Assembly (NCBI RefSeq): GCF_005508865.1
Contig: NZ_SCOM01000001.1
Location: 124,001-188,000 of the forward strand
DNA: 64,000 nucleotides
Reading direction: 5' to 3'
Source of the DNA: Pseudomonas sp. F(2018)
GTDB lineage: Bacteria > Pseudomonadota > Gammaproteobacteria > Pseudomonadales > Pseudomonadaceae
Shown here: positions 33,791-45,400 of the stretch, piece after piece
Layout of the letters: each line of letters starts with the position of its first letter
Numbering within the stretch: the first letter of the stretch is position 1
Translations under genes and position numbers: made by a program
The notes under the pieces: model-generated
Seen by the model: only the letters and a program-made list of their open reading frames with translations
Databases searched by the model: none
What the model was told of the DNA's origin: nothing

Positions 33791-34816
33791 TCAGTCGAAC
33801 AGGCCGAAAGTCATGTAGCTGAACCAGGAGCGGTCGTCGCTGTTGCCTTCCGCTTCGCTCTCCAGGTCTTCCTGGGCTTCTTCACCCTGGTTCTCCGGCT
33901 GCAGTTCGTCCGGGATATCTTCCTGGGCTTCCTCGTACTGGCGAATCACGTCCTGGCTGGCGCGGGTCTCGCCCGGCGGCAGCGGTGCGTCGGATTCGAT
34001 CAGACCCAGAGTGGCCTTGGCCAGCCAGGAGCGGTTGTCCGCTTCCTCTTCCAGGGGCACGAACTGGCCGTCGACCAGGGTCGGGTGGTCCGGGTAGTTC
34101 AGTTTCAGGGTTTCCAGGCTGGTGGCGGCCAGATCGTTCAGCTCCAGGCGCTGGTAGGCCTCGACCATCAGGGCCAGGCCGTCGCCGACGGCGGGGGTTT
34201 CCTGGAAGTTTTCCACCACATAGCGGCCGCGGTTGGCAGCGGCGACATAGGCCTGACGGGTCAGGTAGTAGCGACCGGCGTGGATCTCGTAGGCGGCCAG
34301 CAGGTTGCGCAGGTAGACCATGCGCGCCTTGGCGTCCGGCGCGTAGAGGCTGTTGGGGTAGCGGCTGGTGAGCTGGGCGAACTCGTTGTACGAGTCGCGG
34401 GCGGCGCCCGGGTCGCGCTTGGTCAGGTCCAGCGGGATGAAGCGGGCGATCAGGCCGCGGTCCTGGTCGAACGAGGCCAGGCCCTTGAGGTAGTAGGCGT
34501 AGTCGACGTTGGCGTGCTGCGGGTGCAGGCGGATGAAGCGTTCGGCGGCGGACTTGGCGGCCTCCGGCTCGACGTTCTTGTAGTAGGCGTAGATCAGCTC
34601 GAGCTGGGCCTGCTCGGCGTAACGGCCGAACGGGTAGCGGGACTCCAGGGCCTTCAGCTTGGCGATGGCATTGTTGTAGCTGTTGCTGCTGAGATCTTTC
34701 TGGGCCTGCTGGTAGAGCTCGGTCTCGCTCAGGTTCTCATCCACTTCCGGCTTGTTGGAGGAGCACGCGGCAACGAAGGCGAGGGTGGCGATCAGCAGCA
34801 GGTGTTTCACTTGCAT
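33791..34816 (-). CDS. bamD: Outer membrane assembly lipoprotein BamD
   Basis: A 341-aa lipoprotein of the BAM complex. The signal peptide ends in lipobox VAAC, with lipidated Cys18. Five TPR-like repeats follow ([38 protein letters not shown]). It is longer than E. coli BamD (245 aa) because of a C-terminal acidic tail rich in Glu/Asp (about 290-341) that ends [12 protein letters not shown], a feature I recall from Pseudomonas members. It is divergent from rluD. Confidence 0.95.
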   Translation of the reverse strand: MQVKHLLLIATLAFVAACSSNKPEVDENLSETELYQQAQKDLSSNSYNNAIAKLKALESRYPFGRYAEQAQLELIYAYYKNVEPEAAKSAAERFIRLHPQHANVDYAYYLKGLASFDQDRGLIARFIPLDLTKRDPGAARDSYNEFAQLTSRYPNSLYAPDAKARMVYLRNLLAAYEIHAGRYYLTRQAYVAAANRGRYVVENFQETPAVGDGLALMVEAYQRLELNDLAATSLETLKLNYPDHPTLVDGQFVPLEEEADNRSWLAKATLGLIESDAPLPPGETRASQDVIRQYEEAQEDIPDELQPENQGEEAQEDLESEAEGNSDDRSWFSYMTFGLFD

Positions 34817-34963
34817 GGTGGCTTGCGTCCCTGTGACGGCGGCTGTCTAGGCCTCGACCGTCCTGTTATGATGAGCGCCCCGGAAAACGCCGGGACAAAG
34901 ACGCCGTATTTAACCACAGCGTGCCGCCGAAACCAAAAGCCGCACCGCCCTCCGCAGCAGCCC

Positions 34964-35935
34964 ATGTCCGAAGATTCCGATCAGCTCATCCAACTCACCG
35001 CCGAAGTGCCGTCCTACCTCGGTGGTCAGCGCCTCGACCAGGTCGCCGCCCAGCTGTTCGACGAGTACTCGCGTTCGCGCCTGTCGACCTGGATCAAGGA
35101 CGGCCGCCTGACCGTTGATGGCGCCGTGCTGCGCCCGCGTGACACCGTCCACAGCGGCGCCGTGCTCAGCCTGGAGGCCGAGCAGGAGGCTCAGGGCGAA
35201 TGGGTGGCCCAGGACATCCCGCTGAACATCGTCTACGAGGACGAGCACATCCTGGTGATCGACAAGCCGGCCGGCTTGGTGGTCCACCCGGCTGCCGGGC
35301 ATGCCGATGGCACCCTGCTCAACGCCCTTCTGCACCATGTGCCGGACATCATCAACGTGCCGCGCGCCGGCATCGTCCATCGCCTGGACAAGGACACCAC
35401 CGGCCTGATGGTGGTGGCCAAGACCCTGCAGGCGCAGACCAAGCTGGTCGACCAGCTGCAGAAGCGCACGGTCAGCCGCATCTACGAATGCATCTGCATC
35501 GGCGTGATCACCTCCGGTGCCACCGTCGACGCGCCGATCGGTCGCAGCTCGGCCAATCGCCAGCGCATGGCGGTGATCGATGGCGGCAAGCCGGCCGTGA
35601 CCCACTACCGGGTGCTGGAGCGTTTCCGCTCGCACACCCATGTGCGGGTCAAGCTGGAGACCGGCCGTACCCACCAGATTCGCGTGCACATGACCCATGT
35701 CGGCTACCCGCTGATCGGCGACCCGCTGTATGCCGGGCGCTTCCGCATTCCGCCGGCGGCCAGCCCGACTCTGGTGCAGACCCTCAAGGAGTTCCCGCGC
35801 CAGGCCCTGCACGCGCGCTTCCTGGAGCTGGAGCACCCCGCCACCGGGCAGCGCATGAAGTGGGTCTCGCCGCTGCCGGAAGATCTGGTGTGGATGCTCT
35901 CGCTGCTGCGCCAGGACAATGAATCCTTCGTCTGA
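34964..35935 (+). CDS. rluD: 23S rRNA pseudouridine synthase RluD
   Basis: Modifies U1911/U1915/U1917 of 23S rRNA helix 69. The 323-aa protein has an S4 domain (about 20-80: GQRLDQVAAQLFDEYSRSRL) and a RluA-type catalytic domain with VHRLDKDTTGLM holding the catalytic Asp, then RTHQIRVHMTHVGYPLIGD. The start ATG at 34964 gives MSEDSDQLIQL. A long in-frame upstream extension overlaps bamD in antisense and is an artefact. It overlaps pgeF by 17 bp. Confidence 0.96.
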   Translation: MSEDSDQLIQLTAEVPSYLGGQRLDQVAAQLFDEYSRSRLSTWIKDGRLTVDGAVLRPRDTVHSGAVLSLEAEQEAQGEWVAQDIPLNIVYEDEHILVIDKPAGLVVHPAAGHADGTLLNALLHHVPDIINVPRAGIVHRLDKDTTGLMVVAKTLQAQTKLVDQLQKRTVSRIYECICIGVITSGATVDAPIGRSSANRQRMAVIDGGKPAVTHYRVLERFRSHTHVRVKLETGRTHQIRVHMTHVGYPLIGDPLYAGRFRIPPAASPTLVQTLKEFPRQALHARFLELEHPATGQRMKWVSPLPEDLVWMLSLLRQDNESFV

Positions 35936-36653
35936 CTGGCTGCTGCCGGACTGGTCGGCCCCGGCCAACGTCCGTGCCTGTGTCACCACGAGAGCCGGTG
36001 GCATCAGCCTGCAGCCCTTCGACAGCCTCAACCTCGGCGATCACGTCGAGGATGATCCGCAGGCCGTGGCCGACAACCGCCGTCTGCTGGTCGAGCGCCT
36101 GGATTGCCAGCCGGCCTGGCTGAGGCAGGTGCACAGCCCCGACGTGGTCGAAGCCGACCCTGCCCACGTACCCGTCGCCGACGCCAGCTGGAGTGCCACG
36201 CCGGGCATCGCCTGTTCCGTGCTGACCGCCGACTGCCTGCCGGCGCTGTTCTGCGACCGTGCCGGTACTCGCGTGGCGGCAGCCCATGCCGGCTGGCGCG
36301 GGCTGGCAAATGGCGTGCTGGAAAATACCCTGGATGCCCTGGCCGTCGAGCCATCCGAGGTCTTGGTCTGGCTGGGTCCGGCCATCGGTCCCCAGGCCTT
36401 CGAGGTCGGTCCGGAAGTGCGCGAGGCGTTCGTATCCCAGCATGCCGAGGCCGAGTGCGCCTTCGGCTCCAGCCGCAACCCTGGCAAATACATGGCCGAC
36501 ATCTATGCCCTGGCGCGCATCCGTCTGGCGGCCCGTGGTGTCACCGCCGTGTATGGCGGCGGCCTCTGTACCGTCGGCGACGAGCGCTTCTTCTCCTACC
36601 GCCGCGCCGCCCGCACCGGGCGCTTCGCCTCGCTGGTGTGGCTGGTCGATTGA
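35919..36653 (+). CDS. pgeF: Peptidoglycan editing factor PgeF (YfiH family)
   Basis: A 244-aa multicopper polyphenol oxidoreductase-like protein. In E. coli it removes peptidoglycan precursors carrying the wrong residue at position 1. Family motifs: TTRAGGIS, SLNLGDHVEDDP, LRQVHS, SVLTADCLPALF, AAAHAGWRGLANGV, GPAIGPQAFEVG and RFFSYRRAARTGR. The metal-site Cys and His residues are in place. The 17-bp overlap with rluD and the clpB gene downstream match the PA4544-PA4542 order. Confidence 0.94.
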   Translation: MNPSSDWLLPDWSAPANVRACVTTRAGGISLQPFDSLNLGDHVEDDPQAVADNRRLLVERLDCQPAWLRQVHSPDVVEADPAHVPVADASWSATPGIACSVLTADCLPALFCDRAGTRVAAAHAGWRGLANGVLENTLDALAVEPSEVLVWLGPAIGPQAFEVGPEVREAFVSQHAEAECAFGSSRNPGKYMADIYALARIRLAARGVTAVYGGGLCTVGDERFFSYRRAARTGRFASLVWLVD

Positions 36654-36673
36654 TTCGCAGCAAATAATTGGCG

Positions 36674-36699
36674 CTTGAATCGGCCGAAACTGTCCCTAT
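36674..36699 (+). promoter_or_regulatory. Sigma-32 (RpoH) heat-shock promoter of clpB
   Basis: CTTGAA, 14 bases, CCCTAT. This is close to the RpoH consensus CTTGAAA-N(11-16)-CCCCATNT, 75 bp before the clpB start. Confidence 0.75.
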
Positions 36700-36774
36700 C
36701 TACAGAGCAATACCGGGCTTCACTCAGAGGAGCGGTTCAGCGCTCCGGCCCGCTTTCTGAAGGAAGGACAATTC

Positions 36775-39339
<2,565 letters not shown>

Positions 39340-39356
39340 GTTCGGCGATCATGAAG

Positions 39357-39381
39357 AAGCCCCGGGAGACCGGGGCTTTTT
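39357..39381 (+). terminator. Intrinsic terminator after clpB
   Basis: AAGCCCCGG/CCGGGGCTT stem with a GAGA loop and T-tract; the PilZ gene converges just beyond it. Confidence 0.9.
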
Positions 39382-39384
39382 CAT

Positions 39385-39723
39385 TCAGACCTGCAGGTGG
39401 CGCAACAGCAACGCCAGGGGGCCGACCTGATCGTCGGCCAGGTCGATGATATGGAAGCCGCACCAGCCGTTGTGTCCGGCCTCACCGGCGCGGCTCCACA
39501 GGCAGTCGGCACCTACGCGGACCTCATGGATGCCGTCCAGGGGCTGGTCCAGCACCAGGCGGCACTCCCAGACCGAGTCGGCCTCCGGCGGAGCCTCGCT
39601 GACCAGCATGAAGCCGTCCTCGGAGAGGTCGACGATGCGGCCCAGGCGGCGGCCGCTGTGCAGGTCGAGTACATCGATGCCCAGTTGCGTGGTGTGGCGG
39701 CTGTGCTGGCGACGATCGTCCAT
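39385..39723 (-). CDS. PilZ-domain protein (c-di-GMP binding)
   Basis: A 112-aa stand-alone PilZ domain. The c-di-GMP binding motifs are complete: RxxxR at residues 5-9 (RQHSR) and DxSxxG at 32-37 (DLSEDG). It therefore probably binds c-di-GMP, unlike the atypical pilus protein PilZ. It follows the DUF1631 gene with no gap (stop and start are adjacent), so the two are very likely one operon. Confidence 0.9.
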   Translation of the reverse strand: MDDRRQHSRHTTQLGIDVLDLHSGRRLGRIVDLSEDGFMLVSEAPPEADSVWECRLVLDQPLDGIHEVRVGADCLWSRAGEAGHNGWCGFHIIDLADDQVGPLALLLRHLQV

Positions 39724-42102
39724 TCAGGCTCCTTGTCCGACTTCGTTGGCGCGCCCGGTGAAGCGCTGCAGAACGCGATAGATGGCGCCCAGGGCGCGGT
39801 CCACCAGGGGTGCGCTGCGCTCCGGTGCGACGATGCGCGCCAGGCCCTGTTCCATTTCGTTGGCCAACTGACGGATCGGCTTGACCGCCACCCGCTGGCC
39901 GCTGTGATCGACGAACATGTAGTTGTGGGTGGTCGGGCTGAACCAGGACAGCTTGAGGGTCTGGGTGTCCTTGCCCTGGACGAACTCGAACCAGGTGCCG
40001 AACTCAAGCTGCTGCAGTTCCTTGATCAGCGCCTGGGCGCGTGCCGTCAGCTGGCCCTCGCGCTTGACCGGTTCGGCCAGGGCGGCGTCCTCGCCGAGCA
40101 TGGCGCCCAGCGGGCTCTCCTGCAGCTGGCTCTTGATCTGCGCGGCCAGCTGCGGCTGCTGGGCCTGCACCGCGTGCTGGCAGGCGACTATGTCCTGCAG
40201 CAGGCGGCGAATGCCGTCCTCGTGGTAGCCGCCGAGCAACTCCAGGCCCTTGCGCAGCTCGTCCAGCAGGGTGACACGCAGATTCTGCAGGCGACTGCGG
40301 CCATCGGCATCCAGCGGCGTGCCGCTCCAGGCAAGTTGCTCGGCCACCTCGCCGGCGCGCTGCCACTCGGCGCTGCGCTCGCCATGGCGTAGCAGGACGA
40401 AGACCAGCACGTCGGCCCAGGTCAGTTCGAGGAAGTTGTGGATCACGCTCGGCAGCTGACGCTCGCGCAGCACGTTCTGGATCACCGCGACTGCTTGCTG
40501 GCGCGCGCCGAGCAGGCGATCACGGCCCTTGGCGGCCTCCACCGCGCGCTTCTCGCGCAGCTCGACCTTGTGTTTGAGCGTGGCGACGAACTCGTTGAAC
40601 TCCTCCAGCAGGTTGTCGAACAGCAGCAGGTCGCCGGTGAAACCGTGGATCACCCGCTCCACCACCCAGTGGATTTTCGCCAGCAGGCCGCGCTCGTCAC
40701 CTTCGCCGCCATACAGCACGCCGGCCTGGGCCATGGTGTTGAGCAGGCGCCTGGCCGGGTGGTGGTGCTGGGTGAACAGCGCCTTGTCCTGCAGCGCCAC
40801 CTTCAGGTAGGGCGTGTGCAGGTGGGAGAGGGCGGTCTTGCAGCTGTGCGGCAGGTTGTCGTCGTCGAGGATGAAGTCGAACAGCATGCCGACCAGGTCG
40901 ATCACGTCGGCTTCCTGATCGGCCAGCTTCTGCTGACCCGGCAGGCTGCTGAGAGACTCCAGCTGCTGCTGCAGGTTGACCTTGATGTCCTCGACCGGCT
41001 GCGGGCCCTGCAGACGCTGGGTCAGGGTGCTGGCGGACTGCTGTTGCAGGCGGGTGAGCGCCTCGAGCAGCTCGCCGGCGCTGTAGGTGCTGGTGGCCGT
41101 GCGCGGGGCGAAGCTGGCGATGCTGCGGGTGCCGCCCGGCAGCGGTGCGTCGAGGTCCTGCTGGCGACGCTCGCCGAGCAGGGCGGCCAGACCGCCGAAC
41201 AGCTGGCCGGGGTCCTGCGGCGGGGGGGCGCTGAGGTCCGCCGGGGCCTGAATGATCGGCGCGGCTGCCTGGGCGGTCTGCGCCGCGCCGGCATGGCTAA
41301 CCCCAGGCAGCGCGAAGTTGGCAGCCCGCGCCATACCGGTCGGTGCTTGTGCCGCTGTTGTACCGCCCTCCGCCGGGCGACTGGGCGGGCTGGCGGACGG
41401 CGAGCGCTGGGCGGTGAACTTGAGGTTGGGCAGGATGCCGGCGTTGATCAGGCGCTGGTTGAGCATCTCGTACAGCGTATCCAGGCCCTGCATCACATGC
41501 CGGTCGAACAGCATGTAGAGGATGACCTTGATCCGCAGCGGCAGCGGGTGAGGTGTCAGCGCCTCGCGGAAGGCTTCCGCCAGGGCCTGGGGGCCGAAGG
41601 GGTTGGCATCCTCGACCAGCTTCTGGCCGTTGTTGAGCAGGGCCAGGCGCTGTTCCAGGGCGAATAGGGCGCGGGTGCTGCGCGCCTTGACCTTGCTGAC
41701 CATGTTGGTCACCTGCAGGCTTTCCTCGTACTCCTCGTTCTGCATCAGGCTCAGGTGTTCGCCATCCGCTTCCCCGTCCTGGGGCTTGGCCTTGAGCTTG
41801 CCGTCGAGGAAGTCGGCGAAGTTCTGCGCGATGCGCTGGTGGTAGCTGCGTTCTATCTGCGGGCGCAGCTTGCGCAGGTCGCGCATGGCATCGAAGAACA
41901 GGCTCTGCACCTTATTGTTCTCGGCCTTTTCGGCGCCTTCGAAGAGCGTGTCGTCAACCTGCGCGAACAGCCCGGTCAGGTGTTCGGCCAGGTTGTTCAT
42001 CACCAGCTTGCGGCAATCCTGGACCAGCTCGCTGAAGCGGGGCTGGATGGCGCGGCTGGCGACGCCGGGAATATGGGGTGGTGGGAGGTCCTGCGAGCTC
42101 AT
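39724..42102 (-). CDS. DUF1631 family protein, copy A
   Basis: A 792-aa cytoplasmic protein of the DUF1631 family, function not firmly established; some databases call such proteins thymidine phosphorylase without visible basis. The N-terminal family block includes LFAQVDDTLFEGAEKAENNK and SLFFDAMRDLRKLRP. A low-complexity Pro/Ala linker spans about 235-330. The C-terminal module (FGTWFEFVQGKDTQTLKLSW, YMFVDHSGQRV, PLVDRALGAIY) is distantly PilZ-like. A paralogue is at 57263-59617. It is directly upstream of a PilZ gene. Confidence 0.85.
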   Translation of the reverse strand: MSSQDLPPPHIPGVASRAIQPRFSELVQDCRKLVMNNLAEHLTGLFAQVDDTLFEGAEKAENNKVQSLFFDAMRDLRKLRPQIERSYHQRIAQNFADFLDGKLKAKPQDGEADGEHLSLMQNEEYEESLQVTNMVSKVKARSTRALFALEQRLALLNNGQKLVEDANPFGPQALAEAFREALTPHPLPLRIKVILYMLFDRHVMQGLDTLYEMLNQRLINAGILPNLKFTAQRSPSASPPSRPAEGGTTAAQAPTGMARAANFALPGVSHAGAAQTAQAAAPIIQAPADLSAPPPQDPGQLFGGLAALLGERRQQDLDAPLPGGTRSIASFAPRTATSTYSAGELLEALTRLQQQSASTLTQRLQGPQPVEDIKVNLQQQLESLSSLPGQQKLADQEADVIDLVGMLFDFILDDDNLPHSCKTALSHLHTPYLKVALQDKALFTQHHHPARRLLNTMAQAGVLYGGEGDERGLLAKIHWVVERVIHGFTGDLLLFDNLLEEFNEFVATLKHKVELREKRAVEAAKGRDRLLGARQQAVAVIQNVLRERQLPSVIHNFLELTWADVLVFVLLRHGERSAEWQRAGEVAEQLAWSGTPLDADGRSRLQNLRVTLLDELRKGLELLGGYHEDGIRRLLQDIVACQHAVQAQQPQLAAQIKSQLQESPLGAMLGEDAALAEPVKREGQLTARAQALIKELQQLEFGTWFEFVQGKDTQTLKLSWFSPTTHNYMFVDHSGQRVAVKPIRQLANEMEQGLARIVAPERSAPLVDRALGAIYRVLQRFTGRANEVGQGA

Positions 42103-42221
42103 GCGACGTCCTGGGGCGACAGCTTGGTCGAGGCTATCGCTGTGATCTCAATCATGTTTCCAGCAATAGAGTAGCCTTTTATTGCCGGTGGCGGTGCGGA
42201 TGAAATAACTCGTTGTCAGGG

Positions 42222-42249
42222 TTGACATAAGCATTCTGGGCCGTAAAAT
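42222..42249 (+). promoter_or_regulatory. Promoter of the tRNA-Asn-Pro-Lys cluster
   Basis: TTGACA, 16 bases, TAAAAT, then a GCGCGCC discriminator typical of stringently controlled stable-RNA promoters. The rest of the 210-bp gap shows no gene. Confidence 0.8.
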
Positions 42250-42312
42250 GGCGCGCCTCTGATACGGGAATCGGCCTGGCCGGTCCGGTAGAGGAGATTG
42301 GAAAATCGTAGT

Positions 42313-42388
42313 TCCGCGATAGCTCAGTCGGTAGAGCAAATGACTGTTAATCATTGGGTCCCTGGTTCGAGTCCAGGTCGCGGAGCCA
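42313..42388 (+). tRNA. tRNA-Asn (GTT)
   Basis: A 76-nt cloverleaf with acceptor TCCGCGA/TCGCGGA, D-arm AGCTCAGTCGGTAGAGC, anticodon loop CTGTTAA giving GTT, T-loop GTTCGAGTC, and an encoded CCA. Confidence 0.97.
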
Positions 42389-42398
42389 ATTTTCCTGG

Positions 42399-42475
42399 CG
42401 GGGTATAGCGCAGTCCGGTAGCGCGCTTGCTTTGGGAGCAAGATGTCGGGAGTTCGAATCCCCCTACCCCGACCA
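42399..42475 (+). tRNA. tRNA-Pro (TGG)
   Basis: A 77-nt cloverleaf with acceptor CGGGGTA/TACCCCG, anticodon loop TTTGGGA giving TGG, and an encoded CCA. It lies 10 bp after tRNA-Asn. Confidence 0.97.
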
Positions 42476-42478
42476 CTT

Positions 42479-42554
42479 GGGTCGTTAGCTCAGTCGGTAG
42501 AGCAGTTGGCTTTTAACCAATTGGTCGTAGGTTCGAATCCTACACGACCCACCA
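42479..42554 (+). tRNA. tRNA-Lys (TTT)
   Basis: A 76-nt cloverleaf with acceptor GGGTCGT/ACGACCC, anticodon loop CTTTTAA giving TTT, and an encoded CCA. It is 3 bp after tRNA-Pro, so the three are processed from one transcript. Confidence 0.97.
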
Positions 42555-42565
42555 TCATTTAAACG

Positions 42566-42591
42566 AAAAGCCCGCCTAGTGCGGGCTTTTT
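42566..42591 (+). terminator. Intrinsic terminator of the tRNA operon
   Basis: AAAAGCCCGC/GCGGGCTTTTT stem with a CTAGT loop, bidirectional by sequence and also suited to end transcription of ndh from the other strand. Confidence 0.9.
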
Positions 42592-42648
42592 GTTGTCTGT
42601 AAGAAAACTGGCGATGCGGGAAGGGGCGGCGAACCGCCCCTATCCTGG

Positions 42649-43947
42649 CTAGTGCAGCTTCAGGCGTGGCTCGGTGCTGCGGCCGATGCGGTCGCCGAGC
42701 ATCAGCAGGGCGGTGCGCAGCACGCCATACAGCGCCATCTGGTGCATGCGGTACAGCGACACGTAGAACATCCGCGCCAGCCAACCCTCCAGCTTCACGC
42801 TGCCCATCAGATTGCCCATCAGGTTGCCCACCGCCGAGAAGCGCGACAGCGAGATCAGCGAACCGTAATCGCGGTAGCGGAATTCCGGCAGGGCCTGGCC
42901 GTCCAGGCGCAGCTTGAGCGCCTTGGCCAGCAGCGAGGCCTGCTGGTGAGCGGCCTGGGCGCGCGGCGGGATGGTGCGCTCGCTGCCGTCGCCGAGCGGG
43001 CAGGCGGCGCAGTCACCGAAGGCGAAGATATTGTCGTCCAGGGTGGTCTGCAGGGTCGGCCGCACCAGCAGCTGGTTGATGCGGTTGCTCTCCAGACCGT
43101 CCAGATCCTTGAGGAAGGCCGGCGCGCGGATGCCGGCGGCCCACACCTTGAGGCTGGCGGGAACCTCCATGCCCTGGGCGGTGAGCAGCGCCTCGGCGGT
43201 CACCTGGCTTACCGCGGTGCCGGTCAGCACGGTGACGCCGAGCTTCTCCAGTGTCTTGTGTACCGGGCCGCTGATGCGCTCCGGCAACGCCGGCAGCACG
43301 CGGGGGCCGGCCTCGATCAGGGTGATGCGCATGTTCTGCGGCTGGATGCGATCCAGGCCGTAGGCGGCCAGTTCGTGGGCGGCGTGGTGCAGCTCGGCGG
43401 CCAGCTCCACGCCGGTGGCGCCGGCGCCGACGATGGCGATGCTGATGCGGCCGTCGTCGCTGTTGCCGGCGTGGGCGCGCAGGTAGTGGCTGAGCATCTG
43501 CCGGTGGAAGCGCTCGGCCTGCTCGCGGGTGTCGAGGAAGATGCAGTGCTCGGCGGCACCGGGCGTGCCGAAGTCATTGGTGGTACTGCCGACGGCGATC
43601 ACCAGGCTGTCGTAGGTCAGCTCGCGTTCGGCCAGCAGCTCGCCGCCATCCTCGTCCAGGGTGGCGGCCAGCTTGATGGTTTTGCGCGCACGGTCCAGGC
43701 CGCTCATGCGCCCGAGCTGGAACTCGAAGTGGTTCCACTTGCCCTGGGCCACGTAGTTCAGCTCGTCCTCGGAGGAGTTCAGCGAGCCGGCGGCGACCTC
43801 GTGCAGCAGCGGTTTCCAGATATGGGTGAGGTTGGCGTCGACCAGCACGATGCTGGCCTGTTTGCGTTTGCCCAGGGTTCTACCCAGGCGGGTAGCAAGC
43901 TCCAGGCCGCCGGCGCCGCCGCCGACGATCACGATGCGATGAGTCAT
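42649..43947 (-). CDS. ndh: Type II NADH dehydrogenase (NDH-2)
   Basis: A 432-aa single-subunit, non-proton-pumping NADH:quinone oxidoreductase. The FAD-binding motif IVGGGAGGLELA lies near the N-terminus. The NADH-binding motif IVGAGATGVELAAEL lies centrally, and the second FAD contact is IFAFGDCAA. The C-terminal amphipathic region (MFYVSLYRMHQMALYG) is the membrane and quinone interface. The length is typical. Confidence 0.95.
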   Translation of the reverse strand: MTHRIVIVGGGAGGLELATRLGRTLGKRKQASIVLVDANLTHIWKPLLHEVAAGSLNSSEDELNYVAQGKWNHFEFQLGRMSGLDRARKTIKLAATLDEDGGELLAERELTYDSLVIAVGSTTNDFGTPGAAEHCIFLDTREQAERFHRQMLSHYLRAHAGNSDDGRISIAIVGAGATGVELAAELHHAAHELAAYGLDRIQPQNMRITLIEAGPRVLPALPERISGPVHKTLEKLGVTVLTGTAVSQVTAEALLTAQGMEVPASLKVWAAGIRAPAFLKDLDGLESNRINQLLVRPTLQTTLDDNIFAFGDCAACPLGDGSERTIPPRAQAAHQQASLLAKALKLRLDGQALPEFRYRDYGSLISLSRFSAVGNLMGNLMGSVKLEGWLARMFYVSLYRMHQMALYGVLRTALLMLGDRIGRSTEPRLKLH

Positions 43948-44007
43948 GGGGATATCTCACAAGGCTTAAGGAAAGCGGTAGACCCGACTGGGCGAGCGCG
44001 ATGCGGC

Positions 44008-44181
44008 TCATAGCGCCAGTCCGACAAGTAGGCGGGAGAGGAGGCCGAGGCCGATCGTCAGGGCGATGACGATCAACAGAAGGCGCCAGGGGCGGAACGG
44101 CTGGCGCTCCACCTGATGCTGCGGAGCGCTGAGATACTGCTCGACGCGTTGCTGGTCTTCCGGGCTGAGACGGCTGCTCAT
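44008..44181 (-). CDS. DUF3094 small membrane protein
   Basis: A 57-aa protein: a charged N-terminus (MSSRLSPEDQQRVEQYLSAP) and a single C-terminal membrane segment (LLLIVIALTIGLGLLSRLLV). It resembles the DUF3094 family found in pseudomonads, function unknown. The ATG at 44179-44181 was preferred over an upstream in-frame start because the family begins SRL-PEDQQRVE. Confidence 0.8.
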   Translation of the reverse strand: MSSRLSPEDQQRVEQYLSAPQHQVERQPFRPWRLLLIVIALTIGLGLLSRLLVGLAL

Positions 44182-44222
44182 GGCGATCCTCTCGAATAAT
44201 GTGCCCATTCTAGGCACGTCCC

Positions 44223-44705
44223 TCATGCCGGCTCAACGCGCACTTGATCGTCCAGGCGGATGATGCCGCCCTCGATCACCCGCGCGGTGATCCCGCCATG
44301 CCCGCGCATGGCCTGGAAAGTGCCCGGCCCGAGGCGCTGCTCCAGGCGTGCGCAAGGTTGGCACCAGCCGGTGGTTTCCAGCAGCGCCTGGCCGATGCGG
44401 AAGCGCCGACCCTTGAGGCTGAACAGGTTGATGCCGGCGATGGCGATGTTGCGACGCAGATCGGCCGGAGTGATCTCGCGATTCAGTAGCGCGCTGACCA
44501 CCGCCAGGTGTTCCCATTGGATCAGCGTCACCTGGCGCGCATTGCGCGGCCCGGGGCGGGCGTGATCGCCGGTCAGGCCGGCTTCGCGCCGGGCCTCGAC
44601 GGCTTCCGGTTCGAGCATCGCGCCGCGGGCCTGCGGGCGTACCCCGAGCCAGCGCACATGGCCGCACTGGGGCACGCTGGCGAGCAACTCCAATAGCTCG
44701 CTCAC
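44223..44705 (-). CDS. MOSC domain protein
   Basis: A 160-aa MOSC domain, the fold of molybdenum-cofactor sulfurase C-termini and of YiiM/YcbX proteins. It has GLTGDHARPG, RQVTLIQWEHL, ITPADLRRNIAIAGIN and the conserved cysteine segment TTGWCQPCARLEQ. It probably binds or uses molybdenum cofactor; the substrate is unknown. The GTG at 44703-44705 was chosen: it overlaps the upstream DUF1780 stop as GTGA. Confidence 0.88.
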   Translation of the reverse strand: MSELLELLASVPQCGHVRWLGVRPQARGAMLEPEAVEARREAGLTGDHARPGPRNARQVTLIQWEHLAVVSALLNREITPADLRRNIAIAGINLFSLKGRRFRIGQALLETTGWCQPCARLEQRLGPGTFQAMRGHGGITARVIEGGIIRLDDQVRVEPA

Positions 44706-45328
44706 AGGCTGATACCGACGTCGAACAGCACGGTGCGGCCCAGGTTGTGGCGCAGGAAGTCCGGCGCGTCGCGGTGGGCGAACAGCACCCGGGCATAGTT
44801 GGGGCCGACCAGCGACAGCGAGCGCCAGCCGTGGCGCAGGTATTCGCTGGGTGGCGGGAAGGGGCTGTTGAGGTCCAGCACTTCGCGCTTGAGGCTGACA
44901 TAGGCGAGCAGGTCCAGCTCGCCTGGGTCGAGGCCGCGCTCGCCGTAGTTGTGCGCCTTCTTGCGTAGGGTCGGTGCCAGGCGCGCCTGCAGTTCGCTGG
45001 CCGGAATACGCCGTGGGCGAGCCTCGCGACGCAGCAGCTGGCTGAGGGACAGGGCGCTGCGGCGACGTTGCAGCTCCTCGCGCCACTCGTCGTTGAGGCG
45101 GCGATCACGATCGAGGACGAAGAACACCTCGAAGTTGGCGCCGCGGAACAGCACGTCCGGTGGCTCCTGGCCGGTGGCGAACTCGTCCTGCCGGTGGCGC
45201 AGGTTGAGCGCCGTCAGTAGGCGCTGGCAAACCCAGCGCTCGCGCTCCCATTTGCGTGCATTGGAGAGAAATTCGTTGGCCTGTTCCGCCTGGCGTGTGA
45301 GCAGGCGCAGGTAGTCGGAGTCGTCCAT
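44702..45328 (-). CDS. DUF1780 family protein
   Basis: A 208-aa protein of the DUF1780 family, described in databases as a putative endonuclease; I cannot confirm catalysis from motifs. It is highly charged, with WERERWVCQRLLTALNLRHR, GANFEVFFVLDRDRRLNDEW and LVGPNYARVLFAHRDAPDFL. The ATG at 45326-45328 gives MDDSDYLRLLTRQAEQANEF. It is coupled to the MOSC gene by a 4-bp overlap. Confidence 0.82.
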   Translation of the reverse strand: MDDSDYLRLLTRQAEQANEFLSNARKWERERWVCQRLLTALNLRHRQDEFATGQEPPDVLFRGANFEVFFVLDRDRRLNDEWREELQRRRSALSLSQLLRREARPRRIPASELQARLAPTLRKKAHNYGERGLDPGELDLLAYVSLKREVLDLNSPFPPPSEYLRHGWRSLSLVGPNYARVLFAHRDAPDFLRHNLGRTVLFDVGISL

Positions 45329-45400
45329 GGCCGCAGCATAGCGTAAAAGCCAGCCGCGTTCGGGCGCGGTAGACTGCGCCGAGCAGCCACGGAAACCGCC

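Noticed and set aside
34085..34963. Long N-terminal extension of rluD
   Set aside because: The extension lies antisense to bamD and has no family similarity; the ATG at 34964 gives the RluD N-terminus.
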